Shown here: positions 22,861-35,600 of the stretch, in pieces
Numbering within the stretch: position 1 is the first letter of the stretch
How the letters are laid out: every line of letters starts with the position of its first letter
From: Dicaeum eximium
Taxonomy: Eukaryota > Chordata > Aves > Passeriformes > Dicaeidae
Assembly: GCA_013396995.1 (NCBI GenBank)
Contig: VWZP01006688.1
Span: 930,001-994,000, forward strand
Direction: 5' to 3'
Length of the DNA: 64,000 nucleotides
Notes under the pieces: model-generated
Database searches by the model: none
Told to the model about the DNA's origin: nothing
What the model saw: only the letters and a program-made list of their open reading frames with translations
Made by a program: the position numbers and the translations under genes

Positions 22861-22903
22861 AGGTCACTTATATGAGCTCAAAAGGTCACAATATGAGCTC
22901 AGC
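22861..22903 (+). repeat. Two-copy 22-bp duplication with AGGTCA sites
   Basis: AGGTCAC...ATATGAGCTCA occurs twice, with the AGGTCA hexamers at 22861-22866 and 22883-22888. The hexamer is the nuclear-receptor half site, but 16 bp between halves is too wide for a standard dimer. Probably a small duplication. Confidence 0.7.
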
Positions 22904-23298
22904 ACAGTTATTCAACATGAGAGAATCCACATGGAAGGGAGCCACAGGAAGCCCAAGAAATATACCCTAAGTCCCAATGCTTAAGAAACAAAATGTTAAT
23001 GCATTTTTTTTATAACCCCACAAGAATTCTAATTAAACTGGTCCATTCCCCAGGATTTCTTTTAACTCCCTGTTTTATATTCCAACAACTCCATTTCTAG
23101 CCAGCGCAACCTCTGCCCAGTCCCATGACCTCTCCATCTACCTGCTACCCCAAACCAAACCCTACTTTTGACCCTACAGGTCACCTGAAAGGATAGCCCT
23201 GGATGCAGCAATATATTTGCCTTTATCCTGGTGTTCAGCGAGCAAAAAGAAAAGAAAGAAAAATCCTTTTATTGTACATTTTGGAAAAAATAGCTTTC
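22904..23298. other. No gene seen
   Basis: Unique sequence, no recognised feature. Confidence 0.45.
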
Positions 23299-23318
23299 TT
23301 TTTTTTTTTTTTTTTTTT
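23299..23318. repeat. Poly-T tract (20)
   Basis: Uninterrupted T20. No retroposed gene body was recognised beside it, so it is treated as a simple repeat. Confidence 0.9.
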
Positions 23319-25800
23319 CCCAGCTTGTTGATGCTGACACTTTTTTCTGTGTTGGAAAAATCTATTTGAGATGGTAATGAAAAACATGACCAAAATTTCC
23401 CACTTTGATCTGGGTAAAACAAGGCATTTGAGTCAGTGTAGTCAATGCAGAGTCTCCTGGCACTCCTTTAGAGCTGTCCAGATCGTCCTGCTTGGCTCAT
23501 GGCACTGAGATGGTGACTCCAAATGTGAAGTAGCTGCAGTGCTTTAACAAGGGTTCTCCAAGGCACCAGAACATGGGTTTTCCCTATGGAAAACTTTAAG
23601 GGACTTCAAAGACAGGAGGAGAAGGGCTAACCGGGCAGACATTCCTCAGCTCTGCTTTGTGTGGAGAAGTGAAGGTGTCCATAGCTCTCTGCAGAGTTTT
23701 CACAGTGTGTGTGCACTACCCAAGTGCCCACATATCCACTCACCTGGACAAAAGGTTTCAGGGAAACACCTGAAGGAAAAGAGCTGTTTCAAACAACATT
23801 GGCATGAGAAGAAAAGAGTTGGAAATAGTTGTAGATAAGCTTGCACCTGGAAATTGGAAGAAGACTTGTAGCCTTCAGATTGCTGAGGTTTCTCAGCAGC
23901 ATCTCCATGGAGAGAACAGAGGAAAATATTTTGTTGTACTGTGGGGCTGGATGATTGGATGGCAGTGAGAAATGGAGCTGTAGAGCTTCTGATGGTCAGA
24001 AGAAGTGGTAATGATGAGAAAAAACCAGTATATTTGTCACTTGACATTGCAAGTGTTAAGCTCTAATTTATCCTCTTGAGAGCTGTGTTTATATTTAATG
24101 TAACTACATGGTTAATCCTGCTCACTCAGTTTCTTGTAGAGACAAGCACAGTCTGAAAGGCACTGCAGAGATGGCTCTGGGCTTTTCTGCTAGAGTGGAG
24201 GACGTGGCCAGCACTCCTAAGATCTCTTTCCTGATACTTTGCTGACATTTTTGCAGGAGGCAGAAGACTTTCCTCCACTTGGACATAAAGCACTGTAGCT
24301 CACTTTCCTTTTTCTCCCACCTTGCTCACTTCATTGTAAACACAGTACAAAGAGAAAAAGATTCATCTTATCCCCCTGGAGGAGGAGAACAACAGAGGAT
24401 CCCAATAATGGACAGAGCTGGGTGAATATCCAAACCCTGCCATAATGCACAGCATGCCTCTGGCAGTCATCTCTCTCTCTCTGCCAACAGCAGGACCTAG
24501 ATCAAATCTGCAGTACCATTATCTTATACTGGGCTGATCTGTGGCACCCCTACCTGCTGCCTGTCCCATGGACACATCTTCTTTTTATGTTATTGCACCA
24601 GGGAAAGGGAGAACGGGAGGGGAAGAACCCAAAGTACCACATAAACTTACAATTAAAAGCGTCCTCACCCTCTCTCAGCCAGGCAGGCAGGGCAGTGAGC
24701 AGGACAGCTGTCTTTCAGTGCTTTCAAGATACATTTCAAGCTGTGCACAGCTGGAGCTATTCAGTAGCACACGAAGGAACTCTGTACCTTTGCCAAGGCT
24801 CCGCAGCTGCCAAATCTGCCTTTATTAGCAGCAGCATTTCTCGTTCTCCATAGCTGAATACAGAACAAGTCTGACATTATTTTTCATTCAACCTTCCCAA
24901 GTATGCTAAGGACATCACAATAATCAGTGTGTGTGTGTGTATGTTTTATAAGTGTTTTCTTCTGCCTGGATACATGCAAACACCCCCCCTCCCCACTCCC
25001 CAAACATGTACAATGGACAGGATGCAGAGCTACGCTAAAGCATTGAGCATCTCTTTCCTATTCTGGTCAGTCGTACATCTCAGCTGCATTTAAACCTCTT
25101 GTTACTCATTATCTGTGAGCTCTCCCATGAGCAGGTCTTTGTCTGGGCCATGCTGCTCTTTGTAGGTGGCATTCTCATCCACACAGATGGCTGGAACAGC
25201 CCTTAAGTCCCACTTAAGTCCTATTTTAAGGATCTAAGTGGTTCTCAAGTGCTCTCCACGCCTCTTCTGGAGTGAGGTGAACTTCAGCCTGTGCAAATAC
25301 CTGCCCTGTAGAAGTGAGACAGGGTAGTTATGCCCAACTCAGTCTTTCTTCACTCTCCTCTGCTGCCTATTTGGGATTCATTGCTGATCACCTACTAATC
25401 ATCAGATTTTAAGGTATCTCTTCAGTCAATGACCAGAAATAAAATGAGCCTACTTAGATACCAGTCATGTACTCCAAATAGTGGGAATTCCTTTATTTGT
25501 CTACAGACCTGTTTTGCCTTCATTTGGCACCTGAAAATTTTCAGACCAGGTTTCAAGCAGGCTTGATGTAATGGGGCGTGTGAAGGCATGAAAATCACCT
25601 CTTCTGGAGAGCACAGACTTCACAGATGAGTCACAGGCAACCCAGAGCTTGTCCCAGCTCTCCAGGCAATACTTGAAAGGACATCATCAGGAATTATAAC
25701 TCAGTTGCCAATGGACAGAATACATGTGATTTCTAAAAACAAGTTCAAGTGTTGCTCTTACTATTTAATGGCTATTCATAATGTGTTTAAATGTGTGTAT
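23319..25800. other. No gene seen; short GT microsatellite
   Basis: Unique sequence. A (GT)7 run lies at 24927-24940 and a short CT run near 24470. Short open frames only. Confidence 0.45.
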
Positions 25801-25804
25801 GATA

Positions 25805-25995
25805 TCAGTGCTCTAAGTACCTGAAGCACTTGGCAGACAATGATGGTCTACACTACACAAATGTCACTGTGATTAGACAAATACTTTAGTTTCCATTTTT
25901 CACATCAGAAAACTAAAACTCAGAATTTCTGTGGCTTTCCTGTCTCTGACAGAGAAGTCTGTTCAAGAACTGGGAGCACAGCAAAGCTCTTTTAT
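25805..25995 (-). mobile_element. MIR-like SINE relic
   Basis: 'tgctctaagtacctgaagca', then 'tttccatttttcacatcaga', 'aaactaaaactcag' and 'ctgacagagaagtctg' follow the antisense MIR 3' pattern (CCCATTTTACAGATGAGGAAACTGAGGCTCAG...). It is very diverged, the ends are approximate and recognition is from memory of the consensus. Confidence 0.35.
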
Positions 25996-26017
25996 TCCTG
26001 TGAATTAACTAAATCTC

Positions 26018-26330
26018 ATCATAGAGTCATGGAAGAAGAACAATGTATGTTTGGAAGAGACTTTTGAAAATCACATAGTCTGACCACTTGCTCAAAAGAG
26101 AGCCAGCTTAGATCAGGTTACTCAGGACTTATTCCAGCTGAGTTTTGAATATCCTCAGGGACAGACATTGCACAACCTCACTGGGCAAATTGCTCAAATA
26201 TCTGACTACCCTTACTGGGAGGTTTTTTCCTAATACCTGCCTGGAAGTTCTACTTGTGAGTTGTCTCCATGGCCTCTTGCCCACTGTGCACCTCTAGGAA
26301 GAGTCTGGCTCAGTCTTCACTATATTGTTT
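26018..26330 (-). mobile_element. CR1 LINE 3' fragment
   Basis: Reads as the antisense of the CR1 3' end. It starts with 'atcatagagtcatgg', continues through 'ttgaatatcctcagggacag' and 'acaacctcactgggcaaatt', and reaches 'gcctcttgcccactgtgcac' and 'aagagtctggctc'. The order matches the last 300 bp or so of avian CR1, with the 3' terminus at the low-coordinate end. 5'-truncated, non-coding, diverged. Confidence 0.85.
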
Positions 26331-27689
26331 TCTCATAAAAATGAATCATGACCACTTATGTCACCACCTCATAAGATTTTTTGATTTATTGCTACATTTT
26401 TAATAGCTATGGTAAAGTCTTCATTTTGTTAAAAATTACTTCTGATGACACAGCTAAGTACGTTCCAGATACTGTAGGAGAAATTGTATTTAGTGTAGTC
26501 ACTCCCTTCTCTCAGTGAAGTGGAAAATCAATGCAATATGTGCATCTTGTTAGGGCCTACACTTGCTTGTGCAGGTTTTCCTGATAAACTCTGGCCATGC
26601 TAGCACTTTTCTCCAAAGGAAATTTCTCTTTCTCTTGGGATTCATCCTCTGCAGATGCAAATTGTCATCACCCTATTAAATCAACAGGACCATGACGACT
26701 GCACTTGCCAAGCTGAGTTGAATAAAGCATTACCAAAAAAAATCATGAAACTGTATGGAAAGGATGTTATAAACACCATGGAACCTGCAAAGTGTGTATC
26801 TCTTTCTTTTGGTGCAATAAAGTTACTCCTGCTGTCTGTGGTGGGTGTAATAGAACATTAAATTTGTATAGCTGTCAAGTAACATACTAATGCTGGCATT
26901 AAAATCTACTAATTTTCTGTTTCCTGTGCTAATTCAATACTAATTGGCAATTATGTACATGTTTGCTGTAAGCATGTAGATAAGTGTCTGTATGGTGTAT
27001 GTAGAAGATATCATGTATGTCTGTGAGGAATGTTTAATTTACCTTTTGGGGGTATAAAAATGCCCTTTTGGATGAAGGGATGAATAGAAAATTATAAAGG
27101 GTTTTTCAATAGGTCATAATCTTTTTCTTGTTAAAAAAAGGCAAAACCTGATATACATACTATAGTCACATAAAACAATAATGACACCCCAGATCTGGAG
27201 GGAACCTAGAGGAATTCACATCTTTCCTACTTTATGCAACAAACTCAAATTGAAAAAGCATGGCAGGGAGTGGCTAATTTGCAGTGTCATTCCTGCAAAC
27301 TCTTTTGGGTTTGCTGTACACAGGGCACAGGAGGACCACAGGAGGGACCACATTCAAGCATTATTGGTATTTTTCTATAAGTCATGCGCTAACAGGGGCA
27401 TTAATGCAAGCCAGGTTTGGCCCTGTGCCTTTTTAGCTCACCCTCCTAATGCAGGGAATTATTCTGACAAGTATCTCTGTGCCTGCTGTGGTGGTGTCCT
27501 CCAACTGCCTTTATCCTGCTGTTCAAAATTAGTGACACAGGGAGAAAGAATAACTGCAACAAGCTAAACACGTTATAGGACAAGTTCCTCTGAGTAAATG
27601 CTCCAGAGCTGCTTTTAATGGCAGTTGCATTCCATCCATAAAAAGCTGAGCAAGCTAGACCCCTCTCAGATGCTTGCAGCATAGTTGCC
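26331..27689. other. No gene seen
   Basis: Unique AT-rich sequence. Short frames only (27181-27567 forward is the longest), without recognisable domains. Confidence 0.45.
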
Positions 27690-28060
27690 CTTTGCTATTA
27701 ATTTTTTGAATAGGTTTTCTTTGGTCCAAGAAACAAATTTATTGCAACAGACGTCCTTCGGAATAGGAATGAAATTCCATCAGACTTCAAATGAACCCTA
27801 ATTACGCTGCAAATAGGTGACAGGAGTGTTCCCAACTTTAGCACTACAGCTCTGCAACCAGCCGAAGAGTGATGTGGATTTAATTTTAGTCCGTGTATGA
27901 ATTGTTTGGAGTGCTTTTATTATTTTATTTTACAGCTATTTCTAAAAACATTTAAAAAAAAGAGAAAAATTCATAACAGCAAACACATCTGTGCTACATA
28001 TTTTCCCTGTGTGGCACTGCAACAGCTTCAGTCTACAAAAATTAATGGACTGTAACAATA
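27690..28060. promoter_or_regulatory. Candidate conserved non-coding DNA (unverified)
   Basis: Non-repetitive sequence with dispersed CpGs (GACGTCC near 27750, TTACGCTGC near 27803, CAGCCGAAG near 27860) and homeodomain/forkhead-like AT-rich cores (CCCTAATTACGC; TTTATTATTTTATTTTAC near 27917). No repeat or coding frame. Function inferred from composition only. Confidence 0.3.
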
Positions 28061-28771
28061 TGGTTGGAATTTAAATGCAGAGTTGGCGCCAGAATCGGGA
28101 AACAGACAACATTCCCTGATTGTAGAAATGTGCAGATCACCTTTTCTCACTTATGCAGCTTTAAAAGGAAGGATACCCCTATGGGTGTCCAATTTATATT
28201 GTCAGCATTCAATCCATCCAGCGTATTGTGCTGTCCTGCTTCTTCTGCTAAGATGCATCAAACTGATTCCCTCCAATGATGACATAATTTTTCCTCAATT
28301 ACTAAACATAAAAATTTGTCCAAGAGTGTAGCTTTCATGGAAGAGAGTTTGGCAGAGAGAGAAGTTCAACAGATTTTTCTAATCCAAGTCATACATTGTG
28401 TATGAGCAGCCTCATGCACGAGATACTGATCTCCCAACCTGTGATCACGGGTTCCGTTCCCACCTGGGTAACAATTTCCCAATAAAAAAAGTACAAGAAA
28501 AAGACTGCTTAATGTACAAAGAAGCACAAAGGTGTTCATTAAATGAATGCTGTGTAGAGACATTTCAGACATTAGCACATTTGTTGAGAACTCAGTCTAG
28601 TGGTGACTATGACAAGCTATTGGATTAAATGAGGTCAATAAAGAAGTCCACACATCTTTTCAGGTAAAAATAGTCTTTCTAAGGAAAAAGACAAAGATGG
28701 ACTTATCTGGGTTGCTTGAGCAGGCTGCATATATTCTGTCACCAAAGGGCTCTAAAGATGGGACAGTCAAA
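28061..28771. other. No gene seen; possible Pol III B-box remnant
   Basis: Unique sequence. GGGTTCCGTTCCC near 28449-28461 resembles a tRNA-type B box and is preceded by 'gatctcccaacctgtgatca'. No convincing A box or cloverleaf was found, so no tRNA or SINE is called. Confidence 0.35.
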
Positions 28772-28816
28772 CCCATGGGGAATTAACAGATTCCCATGTG
28801 GGGAATTAACAGATAC
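28772..28816. repeat. Two-copy tandem duplication (about 22 bp)
   Basis: The phrase CCCATG(T)GGGGAATTAACAGAT occurs twice back to back (28772-28792 and 28793-28815). Small local duplication. Confidence 0.75.
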
Positions 28817-30584
28817 TGGACAACCAGACAAAGACTAACTGGGTTCTTGAAGGCTTTCCCCCTGCTGTGGTTCAACAGTCAAAGACCGTCTAACCACTTT
28901 ACCTTGAAAATTGGATACAGACATTAAAGGATTAATTTTTGATTGCTGCACAAGCTTGGCAATAAGTCACTGAGACAGAATCTCCAAGATCTAGAGAGAG
29001 ACTGTTGCTTGTTACCAATGCACATTTTGTCCTCATACAACAGCTCTGTCTGACTATACCAAGGACAACAGGGTGAGATTAGCAGAATGAGGTGTTCACT
29101 TCTGTTAGATCATATGGTACAGCTGGAAAAATTAAATAAGTGTTTGTGTACACAAGCCCTGTCCCCCACGTCTGAACTAGAAGCAGCAATTCAAAGCCAA
29201 ACAAAAATGGGCAACACTTGCTTTACTGAATTTCATAGGCCATTTCTGAAAGAAAAAGTATCAGACACTTGTAGAGAAAAGATATATAGGGAAGGAGCTA
29301 GAGGGACAGAAATTATAAGGTGGGTAACTCCTAGGAGCCAGGTGGAAGGTTCATGGTTATTGGAGCTGTTTAAGTTTTATCTGACAGGTCTGTCTTTCTC
29401 AGATATTTCTGAAGGCTCCCTTGCAGCTCATGGAAAGTTTGAATGCTGAGCTTGAACTTCTCCAAACTGGGCTTGTAGAGAGCTGGAAGTAGTTTCTCAG
29501 CTTTGAATGACTTCTTTCATTTCCAGGAGCTGGTGTCTGTCCCTCAAGTCAAGATCCAGTGGATCTTCACAAAGATAGTGGTGAAATCAAGTGGCCATGT
29601 CCAGTAGCAACCATCAGTGGAGCAGTGTCACCAAGGTGACAGCAAGTTGTCTGAGGCACAGAAGACAGCCCTGACCCCCTGTTAACCTTCAGTGAAGGAG
29701 AAATAAAACACATCACCTTAAACCTCAGTAAGAGCCCTAGAGGATGGTATTTAAACTGTCATCTGCAGCAGCCTCAGAAAGCACACAAGACACATCACCA
29801 TGGCTCAGCTGGTGCCCAGGGAGAGGATTAAATATCTGAACCTTAAAAAGCATTTCAAATCCATCACATGCAGAAAACATTCATCTTTGAGATCTTCAGC
29901 ATCTCCTTTCCACTGGGAAGGAGTGAGTGGAAGGCACAGGTAACATCCCATAGGAAGGGCTGGGCATGAATTTGCAGGCTTGCCTGTGTTAATTAAAATT
30001 CCCTTCTTCTGATCTCGTCAAGAGCCTTGATGGTGCCAGATTCTCACATCCAAAGGACCAAGTGAGGCTCTGCCCCTGGAGACCATGAAGTAGGAGAAGC
30101 CAGAGATGTGAAGTGAGAAAAGGGAAGACCAAGGACTCACAAGGAACAGCCTTGGGACATTTGGCTCTTTGCCTAGGACACTGTCCATTATTTTTCCAAA
30201 CTGAATTACCACAGACATTGGGAAAGACAATTTAATTCCTATCCATGTAAATAATCAATAGAATTGATCTAGATTTGAGATCATTGTTCATTCTGCTTAT
30301 TTTACCAATTCCTTGTCTTTTCTGTCTGTTGCAGACTTGCTAACCTCTGTCACCTGTAGAGCCCTAATTTGGATATTCCAGGGAAAAGCACCCAAGAACA
30401 GAGACTTGACATTTCTTCTATATGGATTTAATTCTGTGTATTTTATAAAAATAAGTGCTTCCTGTCTGTAGAACAGGACCCCTGTGGGCCATCAAATTCC
30501 ATTAATGTTTGCCTTCAGCTTCTGAAAAAGTCCCCATAAAGTCTGTAGATGGACAATAATAACATTTTTTCAAAATATTGCTAA
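28817..30584. other. No gene seen
   Basis: Unique sequence. The 120-codon forward frame at 29087-29449 has no recognisable domain. No repeats identified. Confidence 0.45.
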
Positions 30585-30900
30585 AGGCTACAAGAAGTTG
30601 ATTGTTTTCATTTTTTTTCAATATAAATTAATTAGTAACCTTTCCACATGCCATTTCACAGCTTCAGCTTAGACTCAGGCCTCTGGGATCCCTTGGCTGC
30701 TTGATTCATTCATTTGAGAGTATAACTGGTGTCAATTTGTTGTTTCAATGGCCAGGGCAGCCTGCCAGCTCCTTCTGTGACAAACTGATTTTTACACTAT
30801 AAGATTCGCGTTTCTGCAGCAGTGCATTAAGTACTTTATTGCTGAAATATGTGCAATGACACTAATGATGGATTTACTGCTCCTCTGAGGTGTGTAGGTG
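30585..30900. promoter_or_regulatory. Candidate conserved non-coding DNA (unverified)
   Basis: AT-rich unique sequence with TAAATTAATTAGTAAC (30627-30642, overlapping homeodomain cores), SOX-like ATTGTTTTCA and a CpG-retaining TTCGCGTTTC near 30805. No repeat or coding frame seen. Confidence 0.27.
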
Positions 30901-31433
30901 GGGAAAAATAACCAGACCTTGCTTGGCTGGAAAAATTCAGCATCTCCCTCCCTTGTATCTGGGTGCACGTATGTTTTGTCCAGGAATGGTCCATTTCAGA
31001 TTTGCACCTTTGAGTGCAAGAATGGCCCAAAACACCAATCTGAGATGGTACAGGTACAACAGGAAATTAAGAGGGGCAGGTAGCTCTGAAAATGAAGGTG
31101 TAAGAGAGCAAGGTGAGTAAGAGCAAGGTGTGTTGGCTCAAGATAATGTGAATTTTGAATAATTTATCTTCTCCTGGGCTTAAAAACTTCCAGCTCCTCA
31201 GCCAATTGAGGATGCACAGCAGCAGATGATCCACATAATTCCTCAGTTTCCCTCTACTGTGCAATTGGAACATGGTGAGAATTTGTCTCATTATAATGAT
31301 AGAGCAGAGATCTATGGCTGTGGCAAACCCTAAGTGTGCTCATTTTCTGGAGCACACCACATTTATGAACACCGAAGATGACAAACAAGAAAAACATCAG
31401 TTTTCCCATTCCCTACTGCCTCCTTGAAATTCA
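30901..31433. other. No gene seen
   Basis: Unique sequence; only short overlapping frames. Confidence 0.45.
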
Positions 31434-31466
31434 CAGAATCACAGAATAGGGTTGAAAGGGACCTAT
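31434..31466 (-). mobile_element. Very short CR1 3' end
   Basis: 'cacagaatcacagaatag' followed by 'ggttgaaagggacct' is the antisense of the extreme 3' end of passerine-type CR1 (tandem AATCACAG repeats, then the 'gttggaagggacct' block). Only about 33 bp remain, which fits extreme 5' truncation on insertion. Confidence 0.75.
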
Positions 31467-32109
31467 TCAATATTTTAAGATTTTTGTTTGTTTGCTTTTT
31501 GCTTTTGCCAATATGTGGTTTTGGAGTAAACCTGCAGTCCCCTGAGATTCAGAGAGCTTGAATTTTAAAAAACTAGGTGCCCAGGCTTTTGTCACTGAGC
31601 CCTCCACCACCACTGAATTAGTGGTTTGGCATCTGCCATGGCAAAACTTGGTTCTACGTGGCTGAGGAATGAAGACACCAATCATCTGCATGGGGAACTT
31701 CCTAAGGGGAAGAACTTTGACATGTGCTTAATTCCCAGTGAAGTGGAGCTAAGCACATTCTATAAGGACTTCTGAGTAAGGACAGATATATGACCATTCT
31801 TAAGAGATTTCCTGAATCTTTCCATAAGATGGCTTTTCACTGGCTTCAGTAAGATTAGACTGGAAACCAGAAACCCTTTTTCTAAGTTTTGGTGGGTTGT
31901 ATATTTGTTCAAACTTTGCCAGCGTAGGGAGGTAGAACAGCATTTAAACATGAAGAAAATGAATGAAACAAGATACCAATTGAAACCAGAGGCTCAGCCA
32001 TGGAGAAGATGGTCATTTAATTTTTCCTTCGTATGCTTTTGCATTCAAGAAAGCAATAAAGTAATAAACCCACCCAATTTCATTAGGTGGTTGAAGTAAG
32101 TGTATATCA
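31467..32109. other. No gene seen
   Basis: Unique sequence with no recognised feature. Confidence 0.45.
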
Positions 32110-32620
32110 TCAATGGAGATATTGGGTTGCACGAGTGTCATCACTGAGCTCTTTTAACAGCCTTCCATTACGAAAAGGCTGAGTGTTTTATTCTGGGTGC
32201 CTTGCCCCAGCTCCGTTTAATTTCTGTGGACACATGCTCTCCATCTGTGTGTCTGGGATACTTCCTAGGGATGGCTTCCAAAAGGAACATTTTCCACATG
32301 GTTCTTCTGAGCTGTCAGAATTAGCCCTGTAATTTATGGGGCTGACCCCATCAAGTTAAATGGGTTCAGCTCCAGGCAGGGAAGGTTCAATAAAGACTGG
32401 GTACAGTGCAAGAGGAAATGTGTGCAGAGGGCTCCTGGAATAAGGTGCAGGAGCAAAATGCTTCTGGCCATGTGTTCACACAGTTGCAAGCTAAAAGGAC
32501 AGCGCAGCTCAATGAATTGCTGCAGTCAGTGATCAAATGGGCACCTTTAGCCCTCTGCAGCTAACAAAGCTCTTGCCAAGACATAAATTTTTATGGGTGT
32601 TGAGATTTGGCTGGATTCAG
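32110..32620. promoter_or_regulatory. Candidate conserved non-coding DNA (unverified)
   Basis: Repeat-free sequence of even composition with a few retained CpGs (32130, 32170, 32213, 32503) and no open frame over 60 codons. Weakly suggestive of regulatory constraint. A GCCCTCTGCAGC near 32551 is a poor CTCF-like match on the minus strand. Confidence 0.22.
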
Positions 32621-35600
32621 GGTAACAGTGCTTTATGGGTGTATTTGTACCATTTAGAAGAGAGCTAACTTACTATTTTTTACAGCAAAACACACATGGC
32701 AAGAGATTCTTCCTTTTGAGGAAGTTTACAGCAGGGTGTGAGTGCTCTGCATATCTGTCCTTTGTACACAAAACTTTGTTTCTTACAGCATCTCTGTGGG
32801 ACAAGATAGTGTTGTGACAGATGACTGAACACAGAGAGGATTTTATAAAACCATAAGGATTTATTTTTGAATTGAGAAGTAGATATACATTATATATTTT
32901 GTTGATGCATTTTCTGTTGTAAAGGTATGCAATACAATTTCTCTGTCGACATGCCATAGCAAAATCCATGTGTAATTATTTAATATTTTCTTCTGAATCA
33001 TTATACCCAAAGCTTCCTCCCTGCCAGGGATGGAGCCTTGGGCAGCAGTCTGTGACTTCTGTATGTTTCACTAATAAGTGCAGTTTTGGGAATGGTGTTT
33101 TACTGCCTTTGAAAATTCAGTTCAGTGAAATATTTATAGTGGTTTGGCTAAAACCTGACACAATCTTTATAATGATTTGGCTGAAAAAGAAAAGGGAAAA
33201 ATGAGGAAAAGAAGGGGAGTAAAAGGAAAAATGTTATTAAATGTTTGTGAAAATAACTTTTGTTTCTGTATTTCAAAGGGTCTGCCAAAATGAATTTTAC
33301 TTGATGTATTCTCTGACTTGAGTTTGGTGAAGTTACTCTGGGATGACACAGGAATCCCTCAGCCTCATCTCAGAAACTGATATTTTATGCACTCTGTAAG
33401 TAGGGGGGAAAAAAGCCTCAGTCCTAGGAATGTGTTAAAGAAACCACAACAATCTAATAAGCACAGGCAGACAGCTGAGCAGTGTGAGAGTGACTTAAGT
33501 TTTATAGGACGTATTTGGAAACCTTTCTTGACAATGATCCTTCAAGAGCCAGAAGTTGACTGGCAACAACCAGTCCGAGAATATCTTATTGTTAAAGTGT
33601 TATCTTCCCATCCTTGGAGATGAGGGATGGGTCAGAGATACTAACTCTCTCTAGAAAAGTCCTCAAAAATCCTGTCAGACACAGGGTGAGAGCCCCAAGC
33701 CTGGGTGACAGAAAAGAGATACTGAGGATGGCAGCATCGTGTGCCTTTGGATGAAGGGGACTGTCAGAATTGTCTGTTGAGGTACATTGAGAGCTGCTTT
33801 CAGGAGGTCATCTGCAGCACAGAATGATGAGGTGGTTGAATTTAATAATTTACTGGCAGACATACTTAGATTCTAAGGGTTAGATTTATTTTTGTTAATT
33901 AGTTCTCGCTGCAGGCCCACAAGAAGAAGATTCTCTCTTTTATGGAGACACCAGTAAAATGTTCTGCACATAAATGGTCAACATGACCAGTGTTAGCATG
34001 CAATGGCTGGGAGGTGCAGTGCTGTAATTAAATTAGAGATGATCTTTGCCTGGATTATTGTTATTTTTTGCTGTATGAATAGTCCATGAACATGATACTT
34101 TTATTTACTTGGTGATCTCATGAAAGAGTTATTGTTCCTTCATTCTGGCAGCACTGCCAGTGTACTCAGTCCTGTACATAGATGAAGCAACATGCAGTTC
34201 TGGTTGGTGAAAGTCACTTTAAGCACAGCCCACATTTTAAACTTCCAAGTTTGCTTTCACAAAATAGCTGAACATTTGCTGTCGACAAACTTTCATGCTC
34301 ACATAGTTTGGCTGTGGAATAGTCACAGAAAGTGACTGTGGTCGAGTCCAAATTAATTCTTTAACCTAAATGAATGTAAAAGACTGTTTTTGTGCCATTC
34401 CCTGCCCTGCATATTCATGTGCTGTGCTTTAAGCAACACACTTCCTCATCCACCTAATTTCCACTGAGTTTCAGGTATGTGCTCATGTTGAACAACTACT
34501 TACATATGTTTTTCTTGAACAAGGGAGCAGATCCTTGGTCCCAGAGCCAGGGAGGGTGCATTCTGGGTGGAATTCCCAAAGTTTTGCTGCCTTCAAATTT
34601 AGTGTGAAGTCAGGGCTGAGCTCCCTGTGTTGCCAGTGGAAAGAGATGAACTCCCCAGAGACTTCAGAGGGCAGAGCACCTTTTGCCTCTTGCAGTATCT
34701 ACAAAGGGAGCTGAAGGAACCAGCTGGGAATTGATACCTGAGTTTAGAGGAGACTTGGGTGAGGGGGAGGAACCCTAAAACATGCTTTCTAAGCACTCAG
34801 AGCAGAATAGACTGTAAGCATGATTTCAATTCCATCACTGTTTGTGTTGCAACTCTATTTTTTCTGTATTTAGTGAGTAAATATGAAAACTGTAATGGTT
34901 ATATCTTATTCTGTCATTCCTGGAAGAGAATACTGTATGCTGCAGCTCACAGAAAGGGCTTATTTTTAAAATCTTTGCTTATTTGTGAATCTTTTCATAG
35001 CAATGTACTCTTTTATTTACCTGAGTTCAGTTCTGGATTCTGCCCAGGTTTTTCTCTTTGACTTCATTAACAGTGGGTTTCTGTCTAATCCTACAATCCC
35101 TCTGTGTTCTGCTCAGAGAAATACCTTCCCAGAGCAAGCCCTGTGTTTGTGGAAGATCTTGCCTCTGGAATAGGGGTGCATGATTTCTCACGGTCAGTGA
35201 TTAAGATGGCATCTACTTCAAACCCACCTGTGGAAACAAACAACGCTGCTGCTGTGGGTTTGCCATTGAAATGGAACACCACGCTCTCCAAATGCAGTGG
35301 GGGGACTGGATATTCATGATAACACTTGAGAAAGGTAGTTTCTCCTGCACAGGGACTTCAAAACTCTTTCCAAGTACCCATGTACTGAAAACACCCCCAG
35401 GACATACACAGGGAGAAATATCCCGAGCCTCCTGTTACAGAGGTGAGGTGTAGGAAAATCAGAGGTTTTATTTGGATGCTTAAGCTAAGATCCCTCTCAT
35501 ATAGGCGTAGATGTCTAAAGGTAGATACCTGATTTTGATTTAATCTACCATAATTTACATCCCTTTTATAGGATTAATTACCACCTGAACCTACCCATGT

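Noticed and set aside
23299..23318. T20 tract as the tail of a processed pseudogene or SINE
   Set aside because: No gene-like or SINE-like body found on either side.
28084..28100. TGGCGCCAGAATCGGGA, similar to a retroviral tRNA-Lys primer-binding site
   Set aside because: Three mismatches to the usual site, and no LTR upstream or gag-like frame downstream. Most likely coincidence.
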